NCBI RefSeq assembly: GCF_001642935.1
Contig: NZ_CP016761.1
Coordinates: forward strand, 1 to 64,000
Length of the DNA: 64,000 nt
Reading direction: 5' to 3'
Origin: Fictibacillus arsenicus
GTDB lineage: Bacteria; Bacillota; Bacilli; Bacillales; Fictibacillaceae
Below the pieces are notes generated by a model. It did not search any database and was not told the DNA's origin. It worked only from the letters and a program-made list of their open reading frames with translations. Below are positions 55,096-63,766 of the stretch, in pieces. Position 1 is the stretch's first letter. Each line of letters opens with the position of its first letter. The translations under genes and the position numbers were made by a program.

Positions 55096-56534
55096 ATAAG
55101 AAAATTACGATAGTAGGCTTAGGAGCAGGGAACCTGGATCAAATGACGCTCGGTATATACCGGTTGCTTGAATCGGCAGAAACAGTATATGCGAGAACGA
55201 TTCATCACCCTGCTGTAGAAGAGCTTATCGAACAAGGCACAACATTTATAACATTTGATGATATCTATGAAAAGCATGATCAATTTGAGCCTGTATATGA
55301 GGAAATTGCAGAACTTTTATTTAAGGCTGCTGAAGAAAACGGACATGTCATTTATGCCGTACCAGGTCATCCATTAGTTGCTGAGCAGGCGGTTCAGCTT
55401 TTGCTGCATAACGCTGATCAAAATAATACAGAAGTAACAGTGGCTGGCGGTAAAAGTTTTCTCGATGAAATGTACACGGCCTTAAAGATTGACCCGATTG
55501 AAGGGTGCCAAATTCTTGATGGGACATCACTAAAAAAAGAAGAAATCCAAATTCGGCATCATCTTGTTATTGTTCAAGTGTACGATGCTTTTATCGCATC
55601 AGAAGTAAAATTGACACTGATGGAAAAGTATCCAGACGATTATGAAGTGGCTGTTGTAACAGCAGCCGGAAGCTCAAGTGAGACGATAAAAAGAGTTCCG
55701 CTATTCGAGTTAGATCAGTCTGTAACTTTAAACAATCTAACCGCTGTATACGTACCTCCTGTCAAAGAAGAAACGTTGATGTACAGAGATTTTTCATTTT
55801 TGAAAAGTGTTATTGAAAGATTGAGAGGTCCCGGAGGCTGTCCGTGGGATCAGAAGCAAACACATGTCAGTCTGAAGAAATATTTAATTGAAGAAGCATA
55901 CGAAGTGCTGGAAGCGATCGATGAGGAAGATGATGAGACTTTGGCTGAAGAGCTCGGTGACGTTTTGCTGCAAGTACTTCTGCACGCTCAGATTGGCGAG
56001 GAAGAGGGATTTTTTGCGATGGATGATGTGATTTCTGTCTTAACCGAGAAGATGATCCGCCGTCATCCTCACGTGTTTAGTGACGTAAGTGCAGAAGATG
56101 CCGATGAAGTCGTAGCTAACTGGGAAGCTATAAAAGCACAAGAAGCGGGCAAGGAAAAAAGAGAGTCTCTTTTAGATGGTGTGCCTAAAGGTATGCCGGC
56201 TATTCAAAAAGCCTTTCAATTTCAGAAAAAGGCTGCTAAGGTTGGATTCGACTGGAAAGAAACAGGACCTGTTTATGATAAGATATTAGAGGAATTAAAA
56301 GAATTTCAGGAAGCTGAAGGTGAAGAACAGCTGAAAGAGCTTGGTGATCTGCTGTTTTCAGTTGTGAATTTAGCCCGCTTCTATAAAATAGATCCTGAAG
56401 AAGCTCTTAATGCAACGAACAGAAAGTTCTATAAGCGTTTTCGTTATATTGAGACTGCACTAAAAGAGAAGAATCTATCTTTTGAAGATGTAACATTGGA
56501 AGAAATTGACCGACTTTGGGTCGAAGCAAAATAA
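55092..56534 (+). CDS. yabN: fusion of tetrapyrrole methylase-like domain and MazG pyrophosphohydrolase (YabN)
   Basis: A 480-residue two-domain protein. Residues 1 to about 220 resemble SAM-dependent tetrapyrrole methylases (TIVGLGAGNLDQMTLG, AVPGHPLVAEQAV). Residues from about 235 are a MazG NTP pyrophosphohydrolase with LRGPGGCPWDQKQTHVSLKK and the EEAYEVLEAI metal site, followed by a second half. MazG removes aberrant nucleotides; the methylase substrate is unknown. This fusion is normal for Bacillus. Confidence 0.94.
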   Translation: MNKKITIVGLGAGNLDQMTLGIYRLLESAETVYARTIHHPAVEELIEQGTTFITFDDIYEKHDQFEPVYEEIAELLFKAAEENGHVIYAVPGHPLVAEQAVQLLLHNADQNNTEVTVAGGKSFLDEMYTALKIDPIEGCQILDGTSLKKEEIQIRHHLVIVQVYDAFIASEVKLTLMEKYPDDYEVAVVTAAGSSSETIKRVPLFELDQSVTLNNLTAVYVPPVKEETLMYRDFSFLKSVIERLRGPGGCPWDQKQTHVSLKKYLIEEAYEVLEAIDEEDDETLAEELGDVLLQVLLHAQIGEEEGFFAMDDVISVLTEKMIRRHPHVFSDVSAEDADEVVANWEAIKAQEAGKEKRESLLDGVPKGMPAIQKAFQFQKKAAKVGFDWKETGPVYDKILEELKEFQEAEGEEQLKELGDLLFSVVNLARFYKIDPEEALNATNRKFYKRFRYIETALKEKNLSFEDVTLEEIDRLWVEAK

Positions 56535-56660
56535 TTTTTTTTTCAACAAAGAAGGATTATAGTGAGAAATAGAGAATATTTTCTCGAGAAATATCATGAA
56601 CCCTTAATTATAAAGGGTTTCTAGCGAATTCTTTGAAAGAAACTTTAGGAGGTAATAAAA

Positions 56661-56933
56661 ATGAACAAAAATGAATTGGTAACAAATATCTCAGAAAAGT
56701 CAGGTCTTACTAAGAAAGATGTAGAAACAGTCGTTAATGGCGTAATCGATGAAATCACTTCTGCTCTTAAAGGCGGAGAAAAAGTACAGTTTGTTGGATT
56801 TGGAACTTTTGAAACTCGCGAGCGTTCTAGCCGTACTGGCCGCAACCCTCAAACGGGTAAAGAAATTCAAATCCCGGCTGCTACTGTTCCAGCATTTAAA
56901 GCAGGCAACAAGCTGAAAGAAGCTGTTAAGTAA
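56661..56933 (+). CDS. HU-family DNA-binding protein
   Basis: A 90-residue histone-like protein: [20 protein letters not shown], then the DNA-arm region [26 protein letters not shown] precedes ATG 56661. B. subtilis has its main HU gene (hbs) elsewhere; here an HU gene lies between yabN and rqcP, so it may be either the main HU or a paralogue. The leader carries two small hairpins (GAGAATATTTTCTC and AACCCTTAATTATAAAGGGTT). Confidence 0.95.
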   Translation: MNKNELVTNISEKSGLTKKDVETVVNGVIDEITSALKGGEKVQFVGFGTFETRERSSRTGRNPQTGKEIQIPAATVPAFKAGNKLKEAVK

Positions 56934-56935
56934 GC

Positions 56936-57202
56936 ATGCGCTTAGACAAATTTCTGAAAGTCTCCCGCCTTATTAAACGGAGAACCGTGGCGAAGGAGAT
57001 TTCAGATCAAGGCCGTATCACGATAAACGGATTGCAGGCGAAAGCTTCTTCTGATGTAAAAGTTGGGGACGAGCTTACGATTCGTTTTGGCCAAAAGCTT
57101 GTAAAGGTGAAAATCGACGAGCTTAAGGATACGACCAAAAAAGAGGACGCTGACAACATGTATACCGTCCTCGAAGAAAACCGCATCGAAACGACTGAGT
57201 AA
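56936..57202 (+). CDS. rqcP: S4-domain protein RqcP
   Basis: An 88-residue S4 RNA-binding protein (YabO; Hsp15 family). In B. subtilis it works with RqcH on 50S subunits carrying stalled peptidyl-tRNA to add alanine tails. S4 motif: [22 protein letters not shown]. It starts 3 bases after the HU stop with little ribosome site of its own, suggesting coupling. Confidence 0.95.
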   Translation: MRLDKFLKVSRLIKRRTVAKEISDQGRITINGLQAKASSDVKVGDELTIRFGQKLVKVKIDELKDTTKKEDADNMYTVLEENRIETTE

Positions 57203-57229
57203 AGAACCTGAATTCTTCAGGTTCTTTTT
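57201..57229 (+). terminator. rqcP terminator
   Basis: AAAGAACCTGAA / TTCAGGTTCTTT perfect 12-bp stem with T run. The first base lies in the stop codon. Confidence 0.92.
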
Positions 57230-57239
57230 CCTTTTTGAT

Positions 57240-57445
57240 TTTTTCTAAAGATTATTTCGCCTAGAGAATTTAGTGAATTGCCTACATTGATAGGTTGATT
57301 GGAGTGTAAGGTGCGAGACTCCTGCGGGATTAGTGGGACAGGTGAGACACCTGATGGCGCAAAGCGCTGAGGTGGCTCACCGCACACCCCGCGGAAAGCG
57401 AGCATCCTGTAACGGAGAGCAACTACTTTCAAAAACATCACTGAT
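57240..57445 (+). repeat. dispersed hairpin element, copy H
   Basis: Core 57294-57427; left flank TTTTCTAAAGATTATT. The central stem is CACCT/AGGTG instead of the usual CTCCT/AGGAG, a paired change. The right flank is degenerate. It occupies the rqcP-yabP junction. Confidence 0.88.
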
Positions 57446-57492
57446 CTCGTTAACAGGTTTATCATAGCTTGTTCTATTCCCCCAGCTTATTT

Positions 57493-57500
57493 CATACATT
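57493..57500 (+). promoter_or_regulatory. SigE -10 element of yabPQ
   Basis: CATACATT, an exact SigE -10. The -35 is weak. yabP is a mother-cell SigE gene in B. subtilis. The same octamer type precedes bofA. Confidence 0.5.
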
Positions 57501-57525
57501 TGTATGGAATAGAGGAGGGGAATGT

Positions 57526-57837
57526 ATGGACCAACGATATGATTTTAATAACAACTATAATCAAAAAGTAAGCACTCCAAATCATGATGTAAGAATGATA
57601 GGCCGTAAGAATCTGGAGATCACAGGTGTTAAGCAGGTTGAAAGCTTTGATAATGAGGAATTTTTGCTTGAAACAACCATGGGTTTTCTGGCGATACGCG
57701 GGACAAACTTGAAGATGAAAAACCTTGATGTCGAATCTGGTGTAGTGAATATCGAAGGAAAAGTATTCGATCTTGTCTACCTTGACCAGCAAACCGGTGA
57801 AAAGAACAAAGGTTTCTTCGGCAAATTGTTCAAATGA
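57526..57837 (+). CDS. yabP: sporulation protein YabP
   Basis: A 103-residue member of the YabP/YqfC family, made in the mother cell and needed for efficient sporulation; biochemical role unknown. The beta-rich body includes RKNLEITGVKQVESFDNEEF and GTNLKMKNLDVESG. ATG 57526 follows GAGGAGGGG; an in-frame ATG at 57469 lies before the promoter. Its stop overlaps yabQ (ATGA). Confidence 0.93.
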   Translation: MDQRYDFNNNYNQKVSTPNHDVRMIGRKNLEITGVKQVESFDNEEFLLETTMGFLAIRGTNLKMKNLDVESGVVNIEGKVFDLVYLDQQTGEKNKGFFGKLFK

Positions 57838-58433
57838 CATTAACCGTACAGTTTCAAACCATGCTGGCTATGGTCTTCATGGGGATATGGATCGGTATGG
57901 CTGTTGATACCTACAGCCGGTTCATCCATGAAAAGCGAAAGTGGCATTGGCTTCATTTCTTAAATGATTTGTTCTTTTGGCTGGTACAGGCTTTGCTGGT
58001 TTTTTATGTTCTTCTTCATGTTAATCACGCGGAAATTCGTTTTTATATTTTTATAGCTTTAATTTGCGGTTATGCTGCTTATCGTGCTCTTTTAGAAAAC
58101 ATATATAAAAAGCTGCTGGAATGGTTTGTGTTAGCTGCTGCAGCAATTTTCCGCTTCTTATACAATCTGTTCAACAGTTTACTTGTGATGCCGATAAAAT
58201 GGTTGATTATGATTATTTCGGGTATTCTTTTATATGTATTAAAGCTTTTACAAAGAATAGTCGTTGTTTTATTAAAAATTCTTTTTTCTCCTTTTAAGTG
58301 GATCGGAACGCTTGTATGGCGTTTCATTCCAAAACAAAAATGGTATAATTTAAAAGAGAAATATTTAAAAGTTGCAGGGTTTTTTAATTCAGTGAAGAAT
58401 AAAGTCAGCAATTGGAAGGGAAAAAAGAAGTAA
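57834..58433 (+). CDS. yabQ: spore cortex biosynthesis protein YabQ
   Basis: A 199-residue membrane protein with about five hydrophobic segments in its first 150 residues and a basic C-terminus. In B. subtilis it localises to the forespore membrane and is needed for cortex formation. It is translationally coupled to yabP, and its end overlaps the divIC ribosome site. Confidence 0.92.
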   Translation: MTLTVQFQTMLAMVFMGIWIGMAVDTYSRFIHEKRKWHWLHFLNDLFFWLVQALLVFYVLLHVNHAEIRFYIFIALICGYAAYRALLENIYKKLLEWFVLAAAAIFRFLYNLFNSLLVMPIKWLIMIISGILLYVLKLLQRIVVVLLKILFSPFKWIGTLVWRFIPKQKWYNLKEKYLKVAGFFNSVKNKVSNWKGKKK

Positions 58434-58453
58434 AGGAGGGGAAGAGCGAACAA

Positions 58454-58813
58454 ATGCGCCAAAAGAAGATAACAGAGATTCACTCACAATACATCCAGAA
58501 TAAAGAACGCCATGAGAAGGTGATCGCTAAGCGTAAACGCGGGCTATACCGACGTTTAACGGGGGCTTTTATCGTATTTTCCTTTTTTGCTTTTTTAATT
58601 ATTACGGGTATTGCGGAGCAACTCTCCCTTTTAAATGAAAAACAGACGGAACAGAAAGAGCTGACCGAAGAATATAAAGCTCTTTTAGAAGAAAAGGCAC
58701 AACTTAAAGATGAAGTGAATAAACTAAAAGACGAAGAATACATTGGAGAAATCGCCAGACGCGACTTTTTTATGTCAAAGCCTGGTGAAACAATCTTTAA
58801 ACTTCCAGAATAA
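58454..58813 (+). CDS. divIC: cell-division protein DivIC
   Basis: A bitopic division protein that complexes with FtsL and DivIB at the septum. 119 residues. A basic N-terminus, one membrane helix (about 38-58, AFIVFSFFAFLIITGIA) and an extracellular coiled coil (EKQTEQKELTEEYKALLEEK), then the conserved ARRDFFMSKPGETIF tail. ATG 58454 is 13 bases after AGGAGG, rather far. A frame from 58412 would run back into yabQ and is not conserved. Confidence 0.94.
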   Translation: MRQKKITEIHSQYIQNKERHEKVIAKRKRGLYRRLTGAFIVFSFFAFLIITGIAEQLSLLNEKQTEQKELTEEYKALLEEKAQLKDEVNKLKDEEYIGEIARRDFFMSKPGETIFKLPE

Positions 58814-58828
58814 AGCAAGAAGCGTTCA

Positions 58829-58858
58829 TTGACACGCAGATTTTTTCGAATGTATAAT
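58829..58858 (+). promoter_or_regulatory. yabR promoter
   Basis: TTGACA, 18 bases, TATAAT. Confidence 0.8.
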
Positions 58859-58904
58859 AAGTAATGATATCTTTTGAGATTTTTTAAGGAGGAGCATTTT
58901 TTGC

Positions 58905-59345
58905 ATGTCAATTGAAGTAGGCAGCAAGTTGCAAGGGAAAGTTACTGGGATTACTCATTTTGGAGCGTTTGTTGAGCTGCCAGGGGGTACTACAGGACTC
59001 GTGCATATTAGCGAAGTTGCGGATAATTACGTAAAGGACATCAACGAATTTCTTAAAGTTGGTGATCAAGTCGAAGTAAAGGTTATGAGCATCGAAAAGG
59101 ACGGAAAGATCGGTCTGTCTATTAAGAAAGCAAAGGAAAACGTTGCTTCCACTAGACCTGCACCATCAAGAGGCGGATTTAACAAATCCCGCAAAGGTCC
59201 AAATCGCGGTGGAAATAATCATCCTACTGCATTATCTTTTGAGGATAAGATGAGTAAGTTCCTTAAAGATAGTGAAGATCGACTCACAACTTTAAAGCGT
59301 AGTACTGAATCAAAAAGAGGTGGCCGCGGCGGCCGAAGAGGATAA
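58905..59345 (+). CDS. yabR: S1 RNA-binding domain protein YabR
   Basis: A 146-residue protein with one S1 domain (GSKLQGKVTGITHFGAFVEL, residues 5-75) and a basic, glycine- and arginine-rich tail ending RGGRGGRRG. Resembles polynucleotide phosphorylase and general stress protein 13 S1 modules; it probably binds RNA, and its role is unknown. AAGGAGG lies 12 bases before ATG 58905. Confidence 0.93.
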   Translation: MSIEVGSKLQGKVTGITHFGAFVELPGGTTGLVHISEVADNYVKDINEFLKVGDQVEVKVMSIEKDGKIGLSIKKAKENVASTRPAPSRGGFNKSRKGPNRGGNNHPTALSFEDKMSKFLKDSEDRLTTLKRSTESKRGGRGGRRG

Positions 59346-59383
59346 TTGATGCATTTTTAATGCTCATTCATCTATATATGGCT

Positions 59384-59418
59384 AGCATCCTATTCATTAG
59401 GATGCTTTTTGTTTTTAT
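59384..59418 (+). terminator. yabR terminator
   Basis: AGCATCCT / AGGATGCT stem, then TTTTTGTTTTT. Confidence 0.9.
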
Positions 59419-59420
59419 AT

Positions 59421-59633
59421 TTTTTCTAAAGGTTGTTGCATTTGAATCATTTTTTTCTTCATTGACAAGTTGATTGGAGTGCAAGGTGCGAGACTCCTGC
59501 GGGAACAGTGGGACAGGTGAGTCTCCTAATGGTGCAAAGCGCCAAGGAGGCTCACCGCACACCCCGCGTAAAGCGAGCACCTGGAACGGAAATCAACACT
59601 TTTAAGAGCAACAAAGGTTATCCAAACAGCCCG
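59421..59633 (+). repeat. dispersed hairpin element, copy I
   Basis: Core 59469-59600. Left terminal repeat TTTTTCTAAAGGTTGTTGC, right GAGCAACAAAGGTTATCC. A compact copy with no internal module: GGTGAGTCTCCT, GGTGC/GCGCC and AGGAGGCTCACC. It lies just before the tRNA-Met promoter. A perfect Spo0A-type box on the minus strand (TTCGACA, 59645-59651) separates the two. Confidence 0.88.
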
Positions 59634-59668
59634 AAAAAAACTTTTTCGACAAAAATTCAAAAGAACCG

Positions 59669-59697
59669 TTGACAGTTATATAGGATTCTTGTAATAT
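59669..59697 (+). promoter_or_regulatory. promoter of tRNA-Met
   Basis: TTGACA, 17 bases, TAATAT, 22 bases before the tRNA. Confidence 0.85.
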
Positions 59698-59719
59698 ACT
59701 ACTTGTGTCTTTTACAAAT

Positions 59720-59796
59720 GGCGGTGTAGCTCAGCTGGCTAGAGCGTACGGTTCATACCCGTGAGGTCGTGGGTTCGACTCCCTCCGCCGCTACCA
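59720..59796 (+). tRNA. tRNA-Met (CAU), elongator type
   Basis: 77 bases with CAT anticodon at 59754-59756 and encoded CCA. A G1-U72 acceptor pair and TACGG/CCGTG anticodon stem mark it as the elongator rather than the initiator. The T stem GTGGG/CCCTC has a U-U mismatch. B. subtilis has tRNA-Met then tRNA-Glu here; no tRNA-Glu follows. Confidence 0.95.
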
Positions 59797-59827
59797 TTTT
59801 TTTCTGATACTTACATATAAAATGTTC

Positions 59828-59858
59828 AAGAGCGCCTGCAAATGGCGCTCTTTTTTTT
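59828..59858 (+). terminator. tRNA-Met terminator
   Basis: AAGAGCGCC / GGCGCTCTT perfect stem, then T8. From here to about 60040 is AT-rich sequence in which I see nothing. Confidence 0.92.
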
Positions 59859-60055
59859 ATGCCTAAAAATATATTTAAATAAAATCCCCGTTTTAATTAA
59901 TAATTAACCATTTATTTTTCATCATAATTCTTCTTAATCTCTTTTATTTCAAGATTTAAGTTTTTATTTTTATACGAATGCTGTCCTCTTTTGCTTTTCT
60001 TTCGTGAAATGGTGGGGAAGACCGTCGAGAAGTTTTTTTAGTAAACATTGCTCTT

Positions 60056-60089
60056 TTGACAAAATCTTTGTTCTAAACCTGTTTATAAT
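60056..60089 (+). promoter_or_regulatory. spoIIE promoter (Spo0A-activated SigA type)
   Basis: TTGACA and TATAAT are 22 bases apart, too far for normal SigA use. B. subtilis spoIIE is known for a similarly long spacing (21) and needs Spo0A. TTTTGACAAAA overlaps the -35 and read on the minus strand gives TGTCAAA, a 6-of-7 Spo0A box; another partial site (CGTCGAGAA) lies at 60023. Confidence 0.8.
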
Positions 60090-60122
60090 GGTTACACAAA
60101 TTGGAAACGGGTGGTGTATGGG

Positions 60123-62618
60123 ATGTGGCAGAAGGTAGAACAAGAAGTACTCGAACCGATTAGAGGCATGGTGTGGGTAGAAAAAGGACAGCAGGCAGTT
60201 TACAAGACGAGTAAGAGATGGCTTCAGCTTTTGAACCAGAGCATTTTTAATTGGAGAATGCTGTTGTTTGGAATTGGCTTTTTGTTAGGACGAGCTATGA
60301 TTTTAGCTGAAATGTCTCCATTTGCATTACCTTTTGCAGCGAGTGTATTTATCTTAAGAAAAGAACGGACAGGCATTGCCGTATTTGCAGTAGTAGCCGG
60401 CGCAATGACACATCAGCCGATCAATGCCTTGTTCTTCATAAGTGCCTTGCTTGTATATGCTTGTCTGCAAAAAGGAACAGATCTTTTTATAAAAAATAGG
60501 ATTCAAAGCTTGCCACTATTAATATTTGGATCAAGCTTAATAACCCGAACGTTATTTTCTTTATTTGGAGAAGGCGGACTAGAGCGGGTCGATACGATGC
60601 TTGCCCTTGTAGAAGGAGGACTAAGCCTAGTACTCACATTAATCTTCCTTCAATCCATTCCATTGTTAACGTATAAGAAGATTCCTCAGTCACTGAAGAA
60701 TGAAGAGATTGTTTGTTTGATGATCCTTCTCGCCTCCGTAATGACAGGAACAATCGGCTGGCAGGTCAATGATGTCTCCGTTGAACATGTCGTATCCCGT
60801 TATCTAGTGCTTTTGTTTGCTTTTGTTGGTGGAGCTGCTATCGGTTCTACGGTTGGTGTAGTTACTGGATTAATTCTCAGTCTGGCTCAAGTAGCAAGTC
60901 TCTCTCAAATGAGTTTGCTCGCGTTTTCTGGATTACTTGGCGGACTATTAAAAGAAGGAAAGAGATTCGGGGTAAGCTTAGGTCTTATCATCGGAACCGT
61001 ATTGATCGGCTTGTATGGTGAGGGCAGGGCAGAAATTTCGTCTACCTTGATGGAATCAGGCTTTGCGATCCTTCTGTTTCTGTTAACACCGAAAACTGCA
61101 ATCAGTAATATATCAAAATATGTTCCGGGAACAAGAGAGCATTCGATGCAGCAGCAGCAATACTTAAAAAAGATCCGTGATGTTACAGCGAGCCGTGTTG
61201 AAAGATTTTCTTCTCTTTTCCAGGCGCTGTCCCATTCGTTCGGTTCAGTTGGCTTGTCTTTGAATGAAGAAGAAAGCTCACGAGAAGTTGATTTGTTTTT
61301 AAGCAATATTACGGAAAAAACATGTCAAACATGCTTTAAGAAGGAACAATGCTGGGCTCAAAATTTCACTTCCACCTATGATTTAATGACAAAAATCATG
61401 GTTGAACAAGAAGATTACGGAGATATAAGAGACCGGAAACTAAAACGTGATTGGGAAAAGCATTGTATTAAACCGCAAAAAGTAACAGATTTAATGAAAC
61501 AAGAACTATCTCAATATAAAGCAAGCCAAAAATTAAAAATTCAAGTTCAGGAAAGCCGCAGGTTAGTAGCAGATCAACTGATGGGTGTTTCTCAAGTCAT
61601 GGGTAACTTCGCAAAGGAAATTCAGCGGGAACAAGAGAACCACCAGATGCAGGAAGAGCAGATCAAGGATTCATTGTTCCAGGCAGGGATTGATGTTGGA
61701 CATGTTGATATTTACAGCTTGGAGGCTTCAAACGTTGATATCGAGATGACGATCCCTTATTGCAACAATTCCGGAATTGCAGAGAAACTTATTGCGCCTA
61801 TATTATCGGATATTTTAGAAGAGACGATTCTTGTTACGCATGAGGAATGTGCAAATTATGCAACAGGCTTCTGTCATCTATCGTTCCATTCAGCAAGAGA
61901 ATATGTGGTTGAAACAGGGATTGCTTCAGCGGCAAAAGGGGGAGCTTGGCTTTCTGGAGACAGCCACTCAACGATTGAAATTGGTGCCGGCAAATTTGCC
62001 GTAGCTATAGCTGACGGAATGGGCAACGGCGAGCGAGCCTTCATTGAAAGCAACGAAACCCTTCAGCTGCTGCAGAAAATTCTCCAGTCAGGCATTGAAG
62101 AAGAGGTAGCGATAAAATCGGTAAATTCCGTTTTATCACTAAGAACAACAGACGAGATCTTCTCAACGCTTGACCTGGCGATGATCGATCTTCAGGACGC
62201 ATCTGCTAAGTTTTTGAAAATCGGTTCGACTCCAAGTTTTATTAAACGAGGTGATCATGTAAAAACAGTGGAAGCAAGCAACCTGCCGATGGGCATCATT
62301 CAGGATTTTGACGTGGATGTCGTGGACGAGCAATTAAAAGCAGGAGATATTCTGATAATGATGAGTGACGGGATTTATGAAGCACCTCGCCACATTGAAA
62401 ATATAGATGCATGGTTAAAACGCAAAATAAGAGAAATCGATACAGATGATCCTCAGGAAATTGCAGACCTTATAATGGAGGAAGTTATCCGGTCAGGAAA
62501 TAACGGGATCGAGGACGATATGACTGTAGCGGTAACGAAGATCGAAAAAAATATTCCGAAATGGGCAACTGTCCCTCATTACCCGAAAGTAAACTTAAAC
62601 AGAAAGAAAGCCCAATAG
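60123..62618 (+). CDS. spoIIE: stage II sporulation protein E (serine phosphatase)
   Basis: Dephosphorylates SpoIIAA-P in the forespore to free sigma-F, and also takes part in polar septation with FtsZ. 831 residues from ATG 60123 (after GGGTGGTG). The N-terminal membrane region has about ten helices (residues 40-330). A central regulatory domain follows (about 330-590), then a PP2C phosphatase domain with metal aspartates in SGDSHST, AIADGMGNGERA and MSDGIYEA. A GTG at 60111 is possible but lies within the ribosome site. Confidence 0.97.
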   Translation: MWQKVEQEVLEPIRGMVWVEKGQQAVYKTSKRWLQLLNQSIFNWRMLLFGIGFLLGRAMILAEMSPFALPFAASVFILRKERTGIAVFAVVAGAMTHQPINALFFISALLVYACLQKGTDLFIKNRIQSLPLLIFGSSLITRTLFSLFGEGGLERVDTMLALVEGGLSLVLTLIFLQSIPLLTYKKIPQSLKNEEIVCLMILLASVMTGTIGWQVNDVSVEHVVSRYLVLLFAFVGGAAIGSTVGVVTGLILSLAQVASLSQMSLLAFSGLLGGLLKEGKRFGVSLGLIIGTVLIGLYGEGRAEISSTLMESGFAILLFLLTPKTAISNISKYVPGTREHSMQQQQYLKKIRDVTASRVERFSSLFQALSHSFGSVGLSLNEEESSREVDLFLSNITEKTCQTCFKKEQCWAQNFTSTYDLMTKIMVEQEDYGDIRDRKLKRDWEKHCIKPQKVTDLMKQELSQYKASQKLKIQVQESRRLVADQLMGVSQVMGNFAKEIQREQENHQMQEEQIKDSLFQAGIDVGHVDIYSLEASNVDIEMTIPYCNNSGIAEKLIAPILSDILEETILVTHEECANYATGFCHLSFHSAREYVVETGIASAAKGGAWLSGDSHSTIEIGAGKFAVAIADGMGNGERAFIESNETLQLLQKILQSGIEEEVAIKSVNSVLSLRTTDEIFSTLDLAMIDLQDASAKFLKIGSTPSFIKRGDHVKTVEASNLPMGIIQDFDVDVVDEQLKAGDILIMMSDGIYEAPRHIENIDAWLKRKIREIDTDDPQEIADLIMEEVIRSGNNGIEDDMTVAVTKIEKNIPKWATVPHYPKVNLNRKKAQ

Positions 62619-62634
62619 TTTATTAGAATAAGAG

Positions 62635-62860
62635 GCTGCCTCGAAAATAAGTATACTTACTTTCTGAAGAACCGGCAGATTTTCCATAATTACCCTCCGC
62701 GCGGGTTGATTGGAGTACAAGGTACGAGACTCCTGCGGGACGAGTGGGACAGGTGAGACTCCTAATGGTGCAGAGCGGCAGGATGCTCGCCGCCCGCCCC
62801 GCGGAAAGCGAGCATCCTGGAACGGAAATCAACATCTTCTTAAGCAACAATGTTTACTTA
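62635..62860 (+). repeat. dispersed hairpin element, copy J
   Basis: Core 62705-62836, compact type with CTCCTGCGGGACGAGTGGGAC and the CGCCCGCCCCGCGGAAAG right half. The left flank differs from the usual TTCTAAAG end. The right flank keeps AAGCAACAATGTTTAC. It sits in the 395 bases between spoIIE and yabS, otherwise without a gene. Confidence 0.85.
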
Positions 62861-63013
62861 ATAGCTAATCAAAAGAGGCTTGGCTTTAAACGTTTATCGT
62901 TTTGAGTCATTCCTCTTTTTTATGTGCATAAAGTCCTTCTAAACGTATATTCCAAGACCTTTTTGACGATGATGGTAATACGTTAAAAATCGTACTTGAG
63001 AGGTGTTAGAGAT

Positions 63014-63766
63014 ATGCGTAAAAAAGGAACGTTAAAGCAGATTCTGCTGATTACAGACGGGTGTTCAAATCAAGGTGAAGATCCAGTAGCGATGGCGGCA
63101 CTTGCTCATGAGCAAGGCATTGCAGTAAATGTAATCGGCGTATTGAATGAGGATGCTCCTGAGTATCACAGACAGGGATTAAAAGAGATAGAAGACATAG
63201 CGATGGCTGGAGGCGGAATCAGTCAGGTCGTTTATACGAAGCAGCTTGCACAAACGGTAAAGATGGTAACGCAAAAAGCAATGGCCCAGACGATTAAAGG
63301 TGTCGTAAACGCAGAGCTGCAGCAAATCCTCGGAAGCAAATCTACGATGGATGATCTTCCTCCGGATAAACGCGGAGAGGTGATGGAAGTTGTTGACGAA
63401 ATGGGAGAAACTATGAACCTAGAAGTATTGGTATTAATAGATGCATCAGGCTCCATGGAAGATAAGATGCTGACAGTTCAGGAATCATTACTCGATCTAT
63501 CTATCTCGCTGAATTCGAGAATCGGTGAAAATGAATTTTCTATTTTTGCTTTCCCTGGCAAAAAGAAAGAAGTGGAAGAATTATTAAGCTGGTCTTCGAA
63601 ATTAGATTCGATCGGAAAAATATTTTCAAAGCTTACATTAGGCGGAATTACACCAACAGGTCCGGCAATAAAAGAAGGGATTGCTGCGTTCACTCGTAAA
63701 CGATCCTCGAAAAGGAGCTTCTTGTCCGATGATGCCCCAGGATATATCGAAGAGTCCGGTATGTAA
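63014..63766 (+). CDS. yabS: von Willebrand factor A domain protein YabS
   Basis: A 250-residue protein with a vWA fold. An N-terminal segment (QILLITDGCSNQGEDPVAMA) resembles a second, partial metal-site strand, and the main MIDAS motif is LVLIDASGSMEDK with Thr in GGITPTGPAI. It probably forms a protein interaction platform; B. subtilis yabS-yabT are SigF/SigE-period sporulation genes of uncertain role. ATG 63014 follows AGAGGTG. Its last 38 bases overlap yabT. Confidence 0.93.
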   Translation: MRKKGTLKQILLITDGCSNQGEDPVAMAALAHEQGIAVNVIGVLNEDAPEYHRQGLKEIEDIAMAGGGISQVVYTKQLAQTVKMVTQKAMAQTIKGVVNAELQQILGSKSTMDDLPPDKRGEVMEVVDEMGETMNLEVLVLIDASGSMEDKMLTVQESLLDLSISLNSRIGENEFSIFAFPGKKKEVEELLSWSSKLDSIGKIFSKLTLGGITPTGPAIKEGIAAFTRKRSSKRSFLSDDAPGYIEESGM

